Assembly: GCA_024336345.1 (NCBI GenBank)
Contig: JANFOG010000006.1
Span: 2,724,433 to 2,788,432 of the forward strand
Length of the DNA stretch: 64,000 nt
From: Mariannaea sp. PMI_226
Taxonomy: Eukaryota > Ascomycota > Sordariomycetes > Hypocreales > Nectriaceae
Direction of reading: 5' to 3'
Below, in pieces: positions 23,515 to 33,959 of the stretch. The translations under genes and the position numbers were made by a program. Numbering within the stretch: the first letter of the stretch is position 1; every line of letters begins with the position of its first letter. The notes beneath the pieces are model-generated. The model did not search any database. It had not been told where the DNA came from and saw nothing but the letters and a program-made list of their open reading frames with translations.

Positions 23515-26500
23515 CTATAGGAACCACCTAGCTATAGTGTGTGCACTCTTAGGTTTTAATAACTGGTTTCCCAGTTCATGTCGGTTTCGTAGTGGGCATA
23601 TAATTTGGGTGCGCTGTTCCTCATATCTTGGGCAGAAGATGATGATGTGGTCTGCTGTTTCCTCGGCTCCGCACTGGCATCATGGCGATTCCACGCTAGG
23701 CACACGCCGTTAGAATAGGAAGCTCTTGAGTCCTAATCGTTCGGTGTGTAGTTGGATTAGTATAGAGCTCTCGTGCTTTAGCAGTCCTCTGTGGAGCTTT
23801 ATGACTTTCTTGTTGGAGAACAGGGGGTGACTTTCTGCTGGTTCGACCCTGTTTCGTGACCGCCTCGCCCTCGACTCGAAGAAGCATCGGTCCCAGCGAG
23901 CTTCCCATTCCTCCCTTGCTCGTTCCTTAATGGTCTTCTTGTCTGCTGTGGTCATGCTATTAGGTAGCCATTGGGCTAGCCATTCCTTTTGCTCCTGCAT
24001 TGGTCGCCTCCAGGGGCCCGTTCGTCTCCTTCTACAAACCCACCTCATTGCCGCTGCAGACGCTTCATGCATTAGCGCTTCTGTTCCTTGGTTCCTGAGG
24101 CGGTTGTGGAAGCTTGCTGTGCGTTGGTTTAGATATATATCTAGTGGCATTACGCCAAGCTCGCTTTCCAATAGCCACGCTGGTGTTGCCTTATATGCCC
24201 CTCCTACTACGCGGAGGGCCCGACTCTGCTCCGTTGCGAGCGCTCTCGCGAGCCCTGCTGGCTTTCCTCCAGGCGGGGTGGGTTTGTGGTATATACTGGC
24301 GCCGTATGCTATGGTCGACCTGATGACCTGTGTGTAGATTGTTCTGGCGGCTTCGAGTTGGATTCCCCATATGCTCGCCGCGATAGCGGTGAGGGCCCGG
24401 CGCTGGCGCTCGAGTTTCCCTATTAGTTCTTTACGGTGTGGTCCCCATAGCAGCTTGCGGTGTATATGCAGACCCAGGAAGCGGCAGGACTCGACTGGTT
24501 CTATTATATCAGTTCCAAGTCGGGCGCATGTCGGGTCCGCTGCTCGTCTTCTTGTGAAATGGAGGAGTTTGGCCTTATCACGTTCAAACACCATCCCGTT
24601 TTCCTCTGCCCAATTACTGCATATCTCCCAGGCGGCCTCGAGTCGGGTGCGAGTCTCCTGCGTGTCTCGTCCGAACGCTAGGATATTTGTGTCATCCGCA
24701 AAGCCAACTACTATAGTCCCTAGGGCTGCTTCCAGTGCCTTGTATAGGGTGCTAATAAATAGGATAAAGAGTATAGGGGATAGTGGTGATCCTTGGGGCA
24801 CCCCTGCCTTGATGTTAAATGGTGCTGACAACTTGCCGTCGAACCGGATCCGTGCCGTGCGCGCAGCGAGGTAGCTAGCAAGCCAGTTTAGTATCCAAGT
24901 TGGATATCCTAATTTATGTAGCGTTGCGATCAGTCTGGCGTGATCTATCAAATCAAATGCGCTAGCGAAGTCAAGCTGTAGTAGTGATGCTAGTCCGCCT
25001 CGGCTCCATGCTGCTCGCACAGCTTCAACGGTTATAGCTAGTGCTAGTTCTGTAGATCTCTTCTTTCTATTGCCCATTTGGCCCTTTGGGAGGAACCCCT
25101 TCGCCTCCGCCTCGGCTGCGATGCGTTTTGCTATCACTGTCTCAATAACCTTTCCCAGTATATTAAGCAGTGATATTGGTCTCCAGCCGGCTGCCGTACG
25201 TTGTACTTCTGGGGTCTTGTTTAGCTTTGGGATAACCGATACGTTTGCGCTGCGGAAGCGACTCGGGAAATAGCCTATAGTGATGCTAGCATTTGCTAGC
25301 TCTGTGAGGAAGGTTGTAAGTGGTTCTCCACAGGCTTTCAGGAAACCGGCTGGGATGCCGTCTTCTCCTGTGGCTTTCCATGATTGGATGTTCTTTAGTG
25401 CATCTGTTGTTTCCCAGGTGTCGATTCGGGCCCGCATCGGGCCCTCCTCTGGGGCGGGTCGCAAGGGGAGGTCTGGTTCTTCGGGGTCTGGAGGGTCAGC
25501 GCCCAGTCGGGGTTGTGGGAAGAATCGCTGTGCGAAGGTTTCTGCTTTCTCCTCGTGGGTCGTGGCAGGTTGTAGGTTGGGTCTGTTCAGGGGTGGGATT
25601 TGCGGTGGTTTCGGCGCGATGCCGCTACGGAGTCGGGCCCAACGTTCGAGTTTCCAAAACCTGGGTAGGCCGGGTTTTGATGCGTCTGCTAGGGTTTCCC
25701 TCCAGGCTGCGCGGCGCGCGTCGGCCACGCATCGGTCCTGGTGCGTGCTAGCTTCGAGGAGGGATCGCCAGTCCATTGGGCTTCTAGTGCGCTGGAATTG
25801 TCTTCGTGCTTGCTTAAGTTGCCTTGTTGCTACTGCTGTCTTCCTCGTCCACCATGGGTTCCGGCTGGGTCCGCCGTGCTTTCGCCGCGGGGTTGCGAAG
25901 GCTGCTATTTGGTAGAGGCGTTCTATAAGCCAGTCTGTTGCCCTATCAATCTGTTCCTCTATAGTGATCTCGCCTTGGGTCCACTGCAGCTGTATTATTG
26001 CTTCTCTGAGTGCAGCTTCTGTGTCTGTCATCTTCCAGTTGAATTGTTCATTCAGGTCTTGTGGTGGTGTAGTGTTGGCCCCGAGTCGGATTACCTGCGA
26101 GAAGTGGTCCGACCCATTGAGGTTATAGTCTGTTCCTTGATATCTTGTATATAATCCTTCGCTTGATCACGCAAGATCTAATGTGCTATTTCGGTCGCTG
26201 CGGGCGGCCCGGGTGGCTGTGCCATATGGTGTAATGAGTTCGACTCGGAGCCGTAGCGCTTCCTCCAAGAGGTCGTCGCTGCCCCTTGTGTGCCTATTGT
26301 GTATGTCCCATAGGGGGTGATGATAGTTAAAGTCCCCAACTATAATGGTGTTGTCATTGGGTTCAATGGAGTGTAGTGCCCGTATCGCTGGCGATGTGCC
26401 CCCGCTTTCGGGGGGGTTATATAGTGCTATAATTCTTTTTGCTGGGTTGAGGAAGTTGACTTCTGCCCAGTCCTCGCCTGATTGGTGAGTCCACGACTCG

Positions 26501-26703
26501 GGCCCGTGGCGCTTGTGAATGTAGAGTACGGCTCGTCCGCTAGTATATATCATATGGTAGTTTGCTCTTCCTGGGCATGCTGGGGCGCCTGTTGGTTGTG
26601 AGGTCGCCGATTCAAATAGCGCGATCACATCATATTCGCTGCGGGCCCATAGCGCTAGATGTGTGAGCGCTGGTTTCCGTTGTGTATTCCAGTATAGTAT
26701 CTA
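23515..26703 (-). pseudogene. LINE ORF2: APE-type endonuclease and reverse transcriptase
   Basis: The frame begins I-L-Y-W-N-T-Q-R-K-P-A just after ORF1 and lacks a usable ATG. The endonuclease (26628-26167 is open) shows V-G-D-F-N-Y-H-H-P-L-W-D and ends S-T-L-D-L-A before a TGA at 26166 where Trp is expected. The open piece 26031-23710 (773 residues) carries the RT: WRPISLL (283-289), L-D-F-A-S-A-F-D (353-360), G-V-P-Q-G-S-P-L-S-P and the catalytic F-A-D-D at 444-447. No RNase H domain is visible. After a TAA at 23710 the C-terminal text (C-L-A-W-N-R-H-D-A; I-I-I-F-C-P-R-Y-E-E-Q) continues to 23515 with a frameshift. The product would copy LINE RNA at a nicked target, but these lesions make it non-functional. 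Confidence 0.88.
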
Positions 26704-26707
26704 TATC

Positions 26708-28156
26708 TTAGTTCTGTGATGGGAAGGATACGGCGGATAGAGGAGAGGACGATCTTGTTTCGCCTGGGGATCGGCCCCGGCTTGGGGGAGTAGCGATTGA
26801 GGTACGTCGGCTTTTATTTACCGATCCTGCTGGGCGTCCAGGTCCCGGCCTTTTAGAAGGTTGTGAGCTGCTTGTGCTGGGTGCAGCAAAGGTCCATGTT
26901 GGTCTGGTGCTGTTGTTTCGTTCTTGATATCTTAGGGGTCGGTCTAAATAACCTTGCTTTGCTCGGTCCCAATGCGCTTTCGCCGTGGGGCAGTCTCGGC
27001 TCCATGCCGGGTGGTCTCCTTTACATAAGGGGCAGCAATGTGGGATTTCTTTTTGCTGTGCTGGGCAGTTTTCATGCGCTGCTCCTCCGCAGCGGCCGCA
27101 TGTTGGGGGCGCCTTGCAGTTCCTGGCGATATGTCCAAATTTAAAGTAGTTATAGCATTGTGTTGGGCGGAGGTTTTCGTCAAATGGTTCGCAGTCAAAG
27201 AGTTCAGCATCTAGGAGCAGGCCGTTATCACATAGTCGGTTTGCTTCGCGAATTGAGGCTACGTAGAGGATTAGGTTCATTCTCAGGGTGGCCCCGGATC
27301 GGCCCCTAGTTTTCTTCACTAGGACGATCTTTGAGTTATTTAATTTATCAATTTTCTCAATAAGGGTGTTGGTATTATTAGGGATAGATGCGATTCGGAC
27401 CCCCTTCGCGATCATAGCAAAGGTAGGGGGGGCAAGTGTTGCATTGATTCCAAAGGCTTTTTCAACCCAATCGGGGGTATTACAGCTCTTAGCCTTGTCT
27501 AATGTTGCAAATGTGAGGACTGTATCTCCGCTGGGTAGGCGCCGTGCCGCGAGCACGTCGGTATCGCCTCGGGCTATGTTCGCCGCCTGGACCATGTCCA
27601 TTGGTGTTCTGTTGCTTATATCTGGTGGTGCGTCTCTTGTTCGTATGGTGACTTCTCTCTCGATGCAACTCCGCGTCGATTGCTCGCTGTTTCTGCTGAT
27701 AGGGGGGTTTATGCTATGGGAGGCTATAGAGGCGTAGGAGGGCCTGGAGTTATTGCTGCTGGTTGTCGTTTGGGGGTTTCCTAGGGCTGCTGCGACTGCT
27801 GTGTTGATGGCTGCAGTGATGGTTATGGCGATTCTGTCTTCCATTGACCGAGTCGTCTCCGCGTCGGGCAAGGCTCGGGCACGCGTCTCGCGTTGGTCGG
27901 CGTATTTCTGCACGGCAGTCCAGACTTGGTCCATGAGGTTTGGGGGGATGATTCCAGCAATGGTGTTGTATGCTTCTTTTTCTTCGTCTTCGACTAGATT
28001 TATGTTCGCTGCCGCCGCGGGTCCATTGCTGGCCCGGTTGTTGAACTGGCTTTCGTTGAATAGGGGGTTGTGTGCGCTTTGGCTTAGGCCACGACGGCCA
28101 GAATCAATCACCATCGGCAATGCCGCCGCGTCTTCGCCGCGGCCCCGATGCGCCAT
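26708..28156 (-). CDS. LINE ORF1: gag-like nucleic-acid-binding protein
   Basis: This 482-residue frame is uninterrupted. The N-terminal third is low-complexity and Asn/Ala-rich, and the middle resembles the RNA-binding region of Tad-like ORF1 proteins. Three retroviral-type zinc knuckles follow: C-Y-N-Y-F-K-F-G-H-I-A-R-N-C, C-G-R-C-G-G-A-A-H-E-N-C and C-P-L-C-K-G-D-H-P-A-W-S-R-D-C. The first has Tyr where the second Cys is expected, so it probably cannot hold zinc. The C-terminus is Ser/Pro/Arg-rich. ORF1 proteins coat LINE RNA in the ribonucleoprotein. The stop (TAA, 26710-26708) lies a few bases before ORF2 text, fitting coupled translation. The ATG at 28156 follows a GC-rich leader of about 110 bp. 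Confidence 0.85.
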   Translation of the reverse strand: MAHRGRGEDAAALPMVIDSGRRGLSQSAHNPLFNESQFNNRASNGPAAAANINLVEDEEKEAYNTIAGIIPPNLMDQVWTAVQKYADQRETRARALPDAETTRSMEDRIAITITAAINTAVAAALGNPQTTTSSNNSRPSYASIASHSINPPISRNSEQSTRSCIEREVTIRTRDAPPDISNRTPMDMVQAANIARGDTDVLAARRLPSGDTVLTFATLDKAKSCNTPDWVEKAFGINATLAPPTFAMIAKGVRIASIPNNTNTLIEKIDKLNNSKIVLVKKTRGRSGATLRMNLILYVASIREANRLCDNGLLLDAELFDCEPFDENLRPTQCYNYFKFGHIARNCKAPPTCGRCGGAAHENCPAQQKEIPHCCPLCKGDHPAWSRDCPTAKAHWDRAKQGYLDRPLRYQERNNSTRPTWTFAAPSTSSSQPSKRPGPGRPAGSVNKSRRTSIATPPSRGRSPGETRSSSPLSAVSFPSQN

Positions 28157-28269
28157 CGGTTCTGGGCCCTTTAGGACCTGTAGATTTCAATTCTCTTGTC
28201 AGAGAGGGGTTTTTGGGGCAGATTGGGGTTGCAGTAACAAGAACTGGTCTTATTAGGCAAAAAGATTGA

Positions 28270-28640
28270 CTTTGAGTGGGGAAATGAAATAAATATTATA
28301 AGTTTAAAAAAGATATTATAATTAAAAGTATTTAATTAAATACTTTATAAAAAGACTAAATTTAATTAACTTAATAATAAGATAAATTAATAATACTAAA
28401 GTTAATATTTATTAAAAGATATAAATATCTAGGTTTTTATATTTACTTTTAAAGGTATTATATTAAAGGAAAAATTTACTTCTTTAGTATAAGTTACTTA
28501 TATTATTTAATATATTTTTTACCTTACTTATTATAATTTAATTAGCTTGCATTAAGGTAGTTATTCTAACTTAGTAGCCTATAGGTAGGGTTAGAATCTA
28601 GACCTTTTATATATTAAGAATTATCTTTATAAGTAAATAT
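28270..28640. repeat. RIP-degraded AT-rich block right of the LINE
   Basis: This AT-rich, stop-rich DNA begins immediately after the LINE 5' end and gives way to normal composition near 28640. Nothing recognisable remains in it. Confidence 0.65.
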
Positions 28641-28739
28641 AAATCCGGCCATGTTTATTAACACATATATCTGCAAAGATCGGAAGTATGTGACTTCAAG
28701 CAATAATAGTCATTGTTTACAATTGCTTATTGCTTTAGG

Positions 28740-29160
28740 CCTCTCTAGGTATTTGTGATACTGCGAGATCTACAGAAGGCACCGGGTTATAGCTCGCGAG
28801 CTGTGGGGTCTATGTCGGTCTTTGGTGCTTTGGCAATGCCCAGATCGTCCGCATACTGCACTAGGGAACAAAGTCCATACGGAGTTGCCTGCATTTCCGC
28901 CAAAGACCAATCTTTCTTAAATGCTAGGTTCCAAAGCTCCACCCTGTGTCCGCGTAAGAGATTTCAGAACTGCATCTGTCGCCGAGGCGCACATATTATC
29001 CTGCCCTTGGCTGTCTTTCGTGTCCAACCAAACATAATGGTCTCTCGAAGTGACGAATTGCTCATTGTGGAGAGGTTTTTGCCGTGGCATGAGAGACACA
29101 GAGCATTCCTTATCCTTTCCGTCATAGAAAAACCAGAAGCACTACGTCCCTGAGGCCCCC
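28740..29160 (-). pseudogene. Unrecognised gene fragment
   Basis: Two - strand frames look protein-like. One (29099-28917) contains H-Y-V-W-L-D-T-K-D-S-Q-G-Q-D-N-M. The other runs to a stop near 28786 and contains V-E-L-W-N-L-A-F-K-K-D-W-S-L-A-E-M and Y-A-D-D-L-G-I-A-K-A-P. Moving from the first frame to the second near 28950 would give one C-terminal segment, so this may be a frameshifted gene end. No family is recognised. Confidence 0.25.
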
Positions 29161-29570
29161 TCGTGCCTCATATTGCGAATAGTAGTCGTGCTCTTGGTGC
29201 TCAACTTCAATGCTTCCTGTCCCTGTTGTTGGCTCTTGAACTCACCATGCGTAGTGCCCAAGAGATGTCCAACATCAGAGAAAGGAGAATGTTGAAAGCG
29301 TGATGACCAACTATATCATGGGGTATTGAATACTGATCAGTTTCAGAGGCCGATCTCTAATAATGAAATGGACACCAAAATGACAGTATGGATTCGTACT
29401 AATCAAGGGCTGGAGGAAAAAAGCTAGGTGCAAATTAATTAAGAACTCCATTAAAGCCAAGGTAGGGAAACTGCATACTCTTCGACAATATGTCAATCTA
29501 GACTGCTTCTTCCATGAAGCTAATACGCCCAACTCCTCTCTGTAATCCAATCCAGGTACTGCCACACAGC

Positions 29571-30492
29571 CTAAACTGGGAAATCTGTACTCTTCCAGAT
29601 ATTCTCATAATATCCAGCCGTCTCAGCAAGTGTTCCACTTAGCTGCTTCATGACAGTGCCAGAATCGCTCCCAAGAGGCAGTCGCAACAGCTTCTCTTTG
29701 CCCGCAAACATGCCAGCCCCAGCACCATACTCCCACATCCGCGACGCTCCCTCCTTTGGATTCCCCGGTTGTCTTCCGTTGTATTTCTCAAAGGCCTGCC
29801 GAGCTTCATGTGCTGGAGTGTTCTCATATACAGCGAGTGTCGGGGCAATGTTGGCGCCAGAAGCCGGGTTTGCCAGGAACGCGGTTCGGAAGTAGCCTGG
29901 CTGCACGATCACGCAATGGATGCCAAATGGGGCGATCTCGGTAGCTAAAGATTCAGTAATACCCTCAACAGCAAACTTGGTCCCGCAGTAAATCCCATTG
30001 GAGGGGTAGCCACGCATCCCGCCAACAGAGGAAAGGTTCATGATCAGGCCGCTTGCTTGCTCCCTCAGGTACGGAAGCGAGGCGCGAATGATGCGCAGCA
30101 TTGCGAACACGTTGGTGTCAAATTGCGCCTTGACCGCAGAATCCCTGATGACGTTGAATCAGCCGCTTTTCCAAGCTAAGAGCTCCACCAGAGCACACAT
30201 ACTCGGACTCTTCTATTGCGCCCATGTACGCATATCCTGCGTTGTTCACAAGAACATCAATCTTTCCGAATGCCTTGAATGCCTGCTGAGCATAGGAATC
30301 CATTTCGGCCTGAGACCAAGCAAGATCAAACTGAAGCACTTTTACTTCTGGCCTCTTCAGTTCATCCGGTACTTTGTGAGGCGATCTTACTGCCGCAATC
30401 ACATTGTCTCCTTCCTCAATGGCTGTGAGAGCAAGTTCAAGACCTAGGCCAGTGTTTGCGCCACTGATATGCCACACACGAGGGGACGACAT
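29571..30492 (-). CDS. Short-chain dehydrogenase/reductase (classical SDR)
   Basis: This NAD(P)-dependent oxidoreductase has an unknown substrate. Exons are 30492-30203 and 30144-29571. The 58-nt intron (GTATGT..CATCAG) restores the family sequence between G-A-I-E-E-S-E and the A-Q-F-D-T-N-V-F block, giving 287 residues, a typical length. The cofactor motif is S-G-A-N-T-G-L-G (residues 10-17), with Ser for the usual Thr. The N-N-A-G structural motif is at 83-86. The catalytic triad is Ser135/136 (N-L-S-S-V), Tyr149 and Lys153 (Y-C-G-T-K). P-G-Y-F-R-T follows, as in classical SDRs. It shares its strand with the protease upstream but is 1.6 kb away, so co-transcription is unlikely. No damage is seen. 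Confidence 0.92.
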
Positions 30493-30568
30493 GACGGGGT
30501 GGATGAACGACGATAGTGAGTACCTTGAACACGATTTTCACCATCTGAACCCCCAGGAATGGGGGAAT

Positions 30569-30575
30569 CTTTATA
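30569..30575 (-). promoter_or_regulatory. Possible TATA box of the SDR gene
   Basis: TATAAAG on the - strand lies about 77-83 nt upstream of the SDR ATG at 30492, a plausible fungal TATA distance with a short leader. This is motif and position only. Confidence 0.35.
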
Positions 30576-30599
30576 TCTGTTAAATAGCGCCACTCCTGC

Positions 30600-32078
30600 A
30601 AAAAGATAATCTGGGGGGAGTTGGGATGGCTTAGTAATGATTAGTGATGCAAGCCTTGGATTTCTTGGCGAAGACATTCGATCCAGCAATTGGCGGGAGC
30701 CGTATCATCTGGTACACGCATCCGAATGAGTTGCGATGCCAATGCTGACAGCGTCGTGGCAGGGTGATGTCATGCAATAAGATCGTAGAGAGTCCGCCCC
30801 TGCATGGCGCCAGTCTAATCTTAATTGGCAGAACTCTCATTGTGCCCCGCGCCCTAAGCCTTTGCTGGATAGCCTGCTATGAGAGGGTCCGATTTTATCA
30901 TGAAATCCACGAAATCCACATGGTTGTCTGACGATGGTGCCCAAGAAAAAGAATAACCCTTCCCCAAGTATGCTTGCAACTACTACGAACAACTCCCACA
31001 GTTGTCATGGTAGACCATTCATCAGCTATAGACCTCTAAATCAAGTTGATTTTTTATTTGATTTCTTACTGTGAAGAATTTCAATAGAGATCAAAGGAAA
31101 TGGCTCAGCCTGCGGCTCTAGCTCCTGGACTCGCAATTTTAACTGGAGACTGAGAACAGTTTCGCAAAATTGACCACCGGCGGTGCCCTGTTCTCGTTAA
31201 TGCGCTTGTGTATAAAGACCAAGAAAAGAGTAATATCACACTATCAATCACGAAAATCCAGAAGATGAGCGGCTGTGCAATAAATATGGTTGCCGCGCAG
31301 AACACTCGTCTCCGTTTTGCATGCTGACGAATACGGCTCTTTATTTAATCAATTTCGGGTGGGTTGCAGAAGATGGGCGTGCTGATGTTCATAATGGCTA
31401 CTTTAAAACAATATCGGTTGCTAATTATAATCTGCAACTTCTCAATACAAAGACTCGCGTAAAATCCTACAAGAAAAAATGGTAAGAAATTGCAGCAACT
31501 GGTAACTTAGTCCCTATTATAAAAACAGTGCCGCTAATTTGTATGCCAATCAAGGTACTGGGACCTGGCAATAGGGTATGTGCTACGGGTGGAATTTCTT
31601 CATTATCCTCAATTCTACAGATATCTCGATGTGTCAATAGATGATACGCTAACGACTGCTTCATATCTAAGATGAAAATTGCGTAATATAGTGAGGTTAA
31701 AATACGTCACGCTAGTCGCTCTGAACTGCTTAGAAGCTTATCTAGGCAAGTGCGACAGCATCTTGCACTGACAGAAGAATCGGGCAGAGAGTCATTACTA
31801 TAGGAGCTTTGAGTTATCAAGAGATAAAATTTCATAGTAATCACGATTTCAAACTATCCCAATATTACAATTCATTTGCATTGCTAGAGCTCCACGGGAA
31901 CGGCCCCGAAAAGTCTGTTTCCTGGTCTCTTAGTTTCCACAGTGTCCTTCGTCCTATCACCCCAGGTTTTATCCAATGCTGCAACAGAGGTAGCAGATCG
32001 GCATGTTGCGTCTTGTATATGCAATACAGTAACTTAAAATTGCGGTGTTCATTACCCCGGAGTAAATACTTTGCGCAG
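30600..32078. other. Intergenic region without a recognisable gene
   Basis: Base composition is normal, with only short unrelated frames on both strands. It holds the 5' flank of the SDR gene and the 3' flank of the metalloprotease. I see no repeat, RNA gene or conserved motif. Confidence 0.6.
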
Positions 32079-33031
32079 TTACTGGTAGCTAGCCCGGTAT
32101 GCATCCCAGTAGCTATACATGCGAGTTTCTTGGCCAGCAGTGAAACCCGTGAAGCAGTTGCTACAAGAATAAATTAGTCCAGATCCGACTAAATTCAGCA
32201 AATATACGCACTCGTCAGAATAATCCATATAGTTGGTGACAGGATCAGTACCAGCGCTATTGGCGCAAGTGTCACGACCGATCTCGCATCCATAGGCCTC
32301 CTGAGACTCAGTGGGGGTGTCAGAGACATAGTCACCACTACCACTGCATGAGTAGCCCTCGAAGGTGTGGTACACTAATGATTTAATCAGATGTTATTTA
32401 AAATCATACTTTCAAGCAAAAAAAAAAAAGGTCGAGGCAACGTACAACCCAACCAGTGGCCGATTTCGTGAGTCGCAGTGTGACCGAGATTATAACCCGT
32501 CGCGCTACCTCCAGGAACCGTGGTGGACAGGATCACGACACCATCATAATAGAAGTCATTCGAGCCGGTTTTAACAGTTTTTGGGAAATAGGCATAGCCA
32601 AGATAGGCAGTTCCCGGCTCAAAATAGACGTTGAGATCGGCGTAGCTGCCCTTGCGGAGCGCTTTCTTCATTGCCAATTCTGAACGGTCATTTGCCCAGT
32701 TCGAGTTAATGGTCCAGTCGGCACCAGCTTGGACGAAAGATACGTCGTGAGGAGCATACGCGTCGTTCAGAACCTCTAGCTGGGAGTTTAGAGTTGATTG
32801 TGTGAGGTAGCCTCCACTCACAGAGTTGGACGTGGCAAGAACATGCCAGTAGACCTTGATGGTGATGGGGGCGGCCCTCGACGAGTTTCCGGACGCACGA
32901 AATCTCGATTCCTTAACCATGAAGGACTTGGCAACTTCGTTCTGCTCCTCTGTCGGGGAAGGAGTTCCACAACTACGCCGGGCAAATACTCCAGGAGCAG
33001 CCAGGAGGGCCGCAAAGATGGAGAACTTCAT
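32079..33031 (-). CDS. Secreted metalloprotease, M43B (pappalysin/MEP1-like)
   Basis: This zinc endopeptidase is predicted to be secreted. Exons are 33031-32446, 32374-32212 and 32160-32079. The introns of 71 nt (GTACGT..TAG) and 51 nt (GTGCGT..TAG) restore the family reading, giving 276 residues. A signal peptide covers residues 1-17 ([17 protein letters not shown]). The metzincin site [11 protein letters not shown] spans 188-198 (zinc ligands H188, H192, H198; catalytic E189) and crosses intron 1. The Met-turn is N-Y-M-D-Y-S-D-D (Met245). Paired Cys in the second half fit the disulfides of this family. Related fungal enzymes digest host or substrate protein outside the cell. Intron 1 carries a T-rich tract. 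The gene looks intact and has its own TATA-like box. Confidence 0.93.
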
Positions 33032-33136
33032 AGTGACTGGAAGATTGGCTTAGAAATGGTTTGATTATAATTCTTAAAGAGGAGGGCACTCGTATAGATT
33101 CGATACAGCAACATGGAAACTAGAGGTCAATAGAGC

Positions 33137-33143
33137 TTTTATA
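33137..33143 (-). promoter_or_regulatory. Possible TATA box of the metalloprotease gene
   Basis: TATAAAA on the - strand lies about 106-112 nt upstream of the ATG at 33031. Position and motif fit a fungal core promoter. Confidence 0.45.
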
Positions 33144-33605
33144 GAAAAACTTCCTTGGGATTGGGCTTTGAAAAGAAACGAACTAGTTTCGGATATAGGA
33201 CACATCTTTCCTCAATGTCCGATTAAGGCAACTGGTTAAGGATTATACTCCACCAATAGGTGATAGTACAATGGTAACATCCCACGCGCCGAATTCAGTC
33301 CGTGGCTCATTTCAGCCGACCTGCCTCCTTTGTTGTGATATGCGGGTGGATTGAGTTTACGGGCCTATGAAAAGTAGATCAGAAGATCACAAGTTCGATT
33401 CTCAGAAACTGTAAAGAACCTTTGCTATCATCATAAGTGCCAAGACGGTTTTAATACCTGAAGGAGAGACTCTTAGGTAGAATGTAACCCTTCAGCCTGC
33501 TATGTCGATCCATTTTCTTGCTAAGTCTTCGCTTAATAGCACACCACATCGAGAATTACGAATGGCTTTTAGCGTATCTACCGCTACACCTGCCATATCT
33601 GGTAG

Positions 33606-33928
33606 TTATTTATCGTGTACGCATTCTGATATCACCGGCTCGTTTGTAAATAAGCTTTTATGCATAACATGTATAAGTCGCTCAACTGAGCATAGCCTAT
33701 TGCGAAGGTAATGCAACCTTCCGTATTTTAACCAAAGCGGCATCGGGATTGAATTGAAATCATCATATACCCGCTTGCTGTTAGACCCCACTTCCCTGCT
33801 CCATCGAAGCTGATGTAAATGTAATTGTCATTTGCCGAGGTTACTTTGCTGCTCAGATACCAATCATTGCTTTGTATTGTCCCCCACCGTACGATTGATC
33901 CCTGAGGTATCGGAGATGATAGTGCCAT
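33606..33928 (-). CDS. Putative small two-exon gene, function unknown
   Basis: From ATG 33928 the - strand reads I-V-R-W-G-T-I-Q-S-N-D-W-Y-L-S-S and D-N-Y-I-Y-I-S-F-D-G-A-G-K-W-G-L-T-A-S-G, alternating like beta strands. A GTATAT donor follows directly. An acceptor at caatag about 74 nt on joins in frame to L-C-S-V-E-R-L-I-H-V, ending at a TAA at 33606. The product would be about 83 residues. A TTTATA-type box lies roughly 100 nt upstream of the ATG. No signal peptide is seen and I recognise no family. The intron is a guess from splice motifs, and the ORF may be chance. Confidence 0.3.
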
Positions 33929-33959
33929 GACCCAGAAAAGTATCTATCTCTGAGGTATA

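Larger units (their letters stand above)
21595..28268 (-). mobile_element. Tad-like non-LTR retrotransposon (LINE) with 3' antisense gene
   Basis: This 6.7-kb GC-rich island is bounded on both sides by AT-rich DNA. ORF1 (gag-like, CCHC knuckles) and ORF2 (endonuclease plus RT) run on the - strand in the order and spacing of Tad/I-type LINEs. The 1.9 kb downstream of ORF2 (about 21595-23500) is GC-rich and codes on the + strand for a spliced Cys-rich protein. Boundaries come from the sharp composition change; I found no clear target duplication or poly-T/simple tail, so the ends are approximate. ORF2 has two nonsense changes, one further 3' stop and a frameshift, so this copy is probably inactive. 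It shows far less C-to-T damage than its surroundings. Confidence 0.82.

Noticed and set aside
24371..26154. Several long + strand open frames (to 211 codons)
   Set aside because: They are antisense shadows of the GC-rich LINE ORF2 and show no motifs of their own.
27288..28256. Two ~150-codon + strand frames
   Set aside because: They are shadows of LINE ORF1; the opposite frame carries zinc knuckles and a continuous 482-codon ORF.
33240..33420. tRNA-like words (ggtgatagtacaatggtaacat and agttcgattctc)
   Set aside because: They resemble A- and B-box text, but the spacing is far too long and no cloverleaf arms pair.
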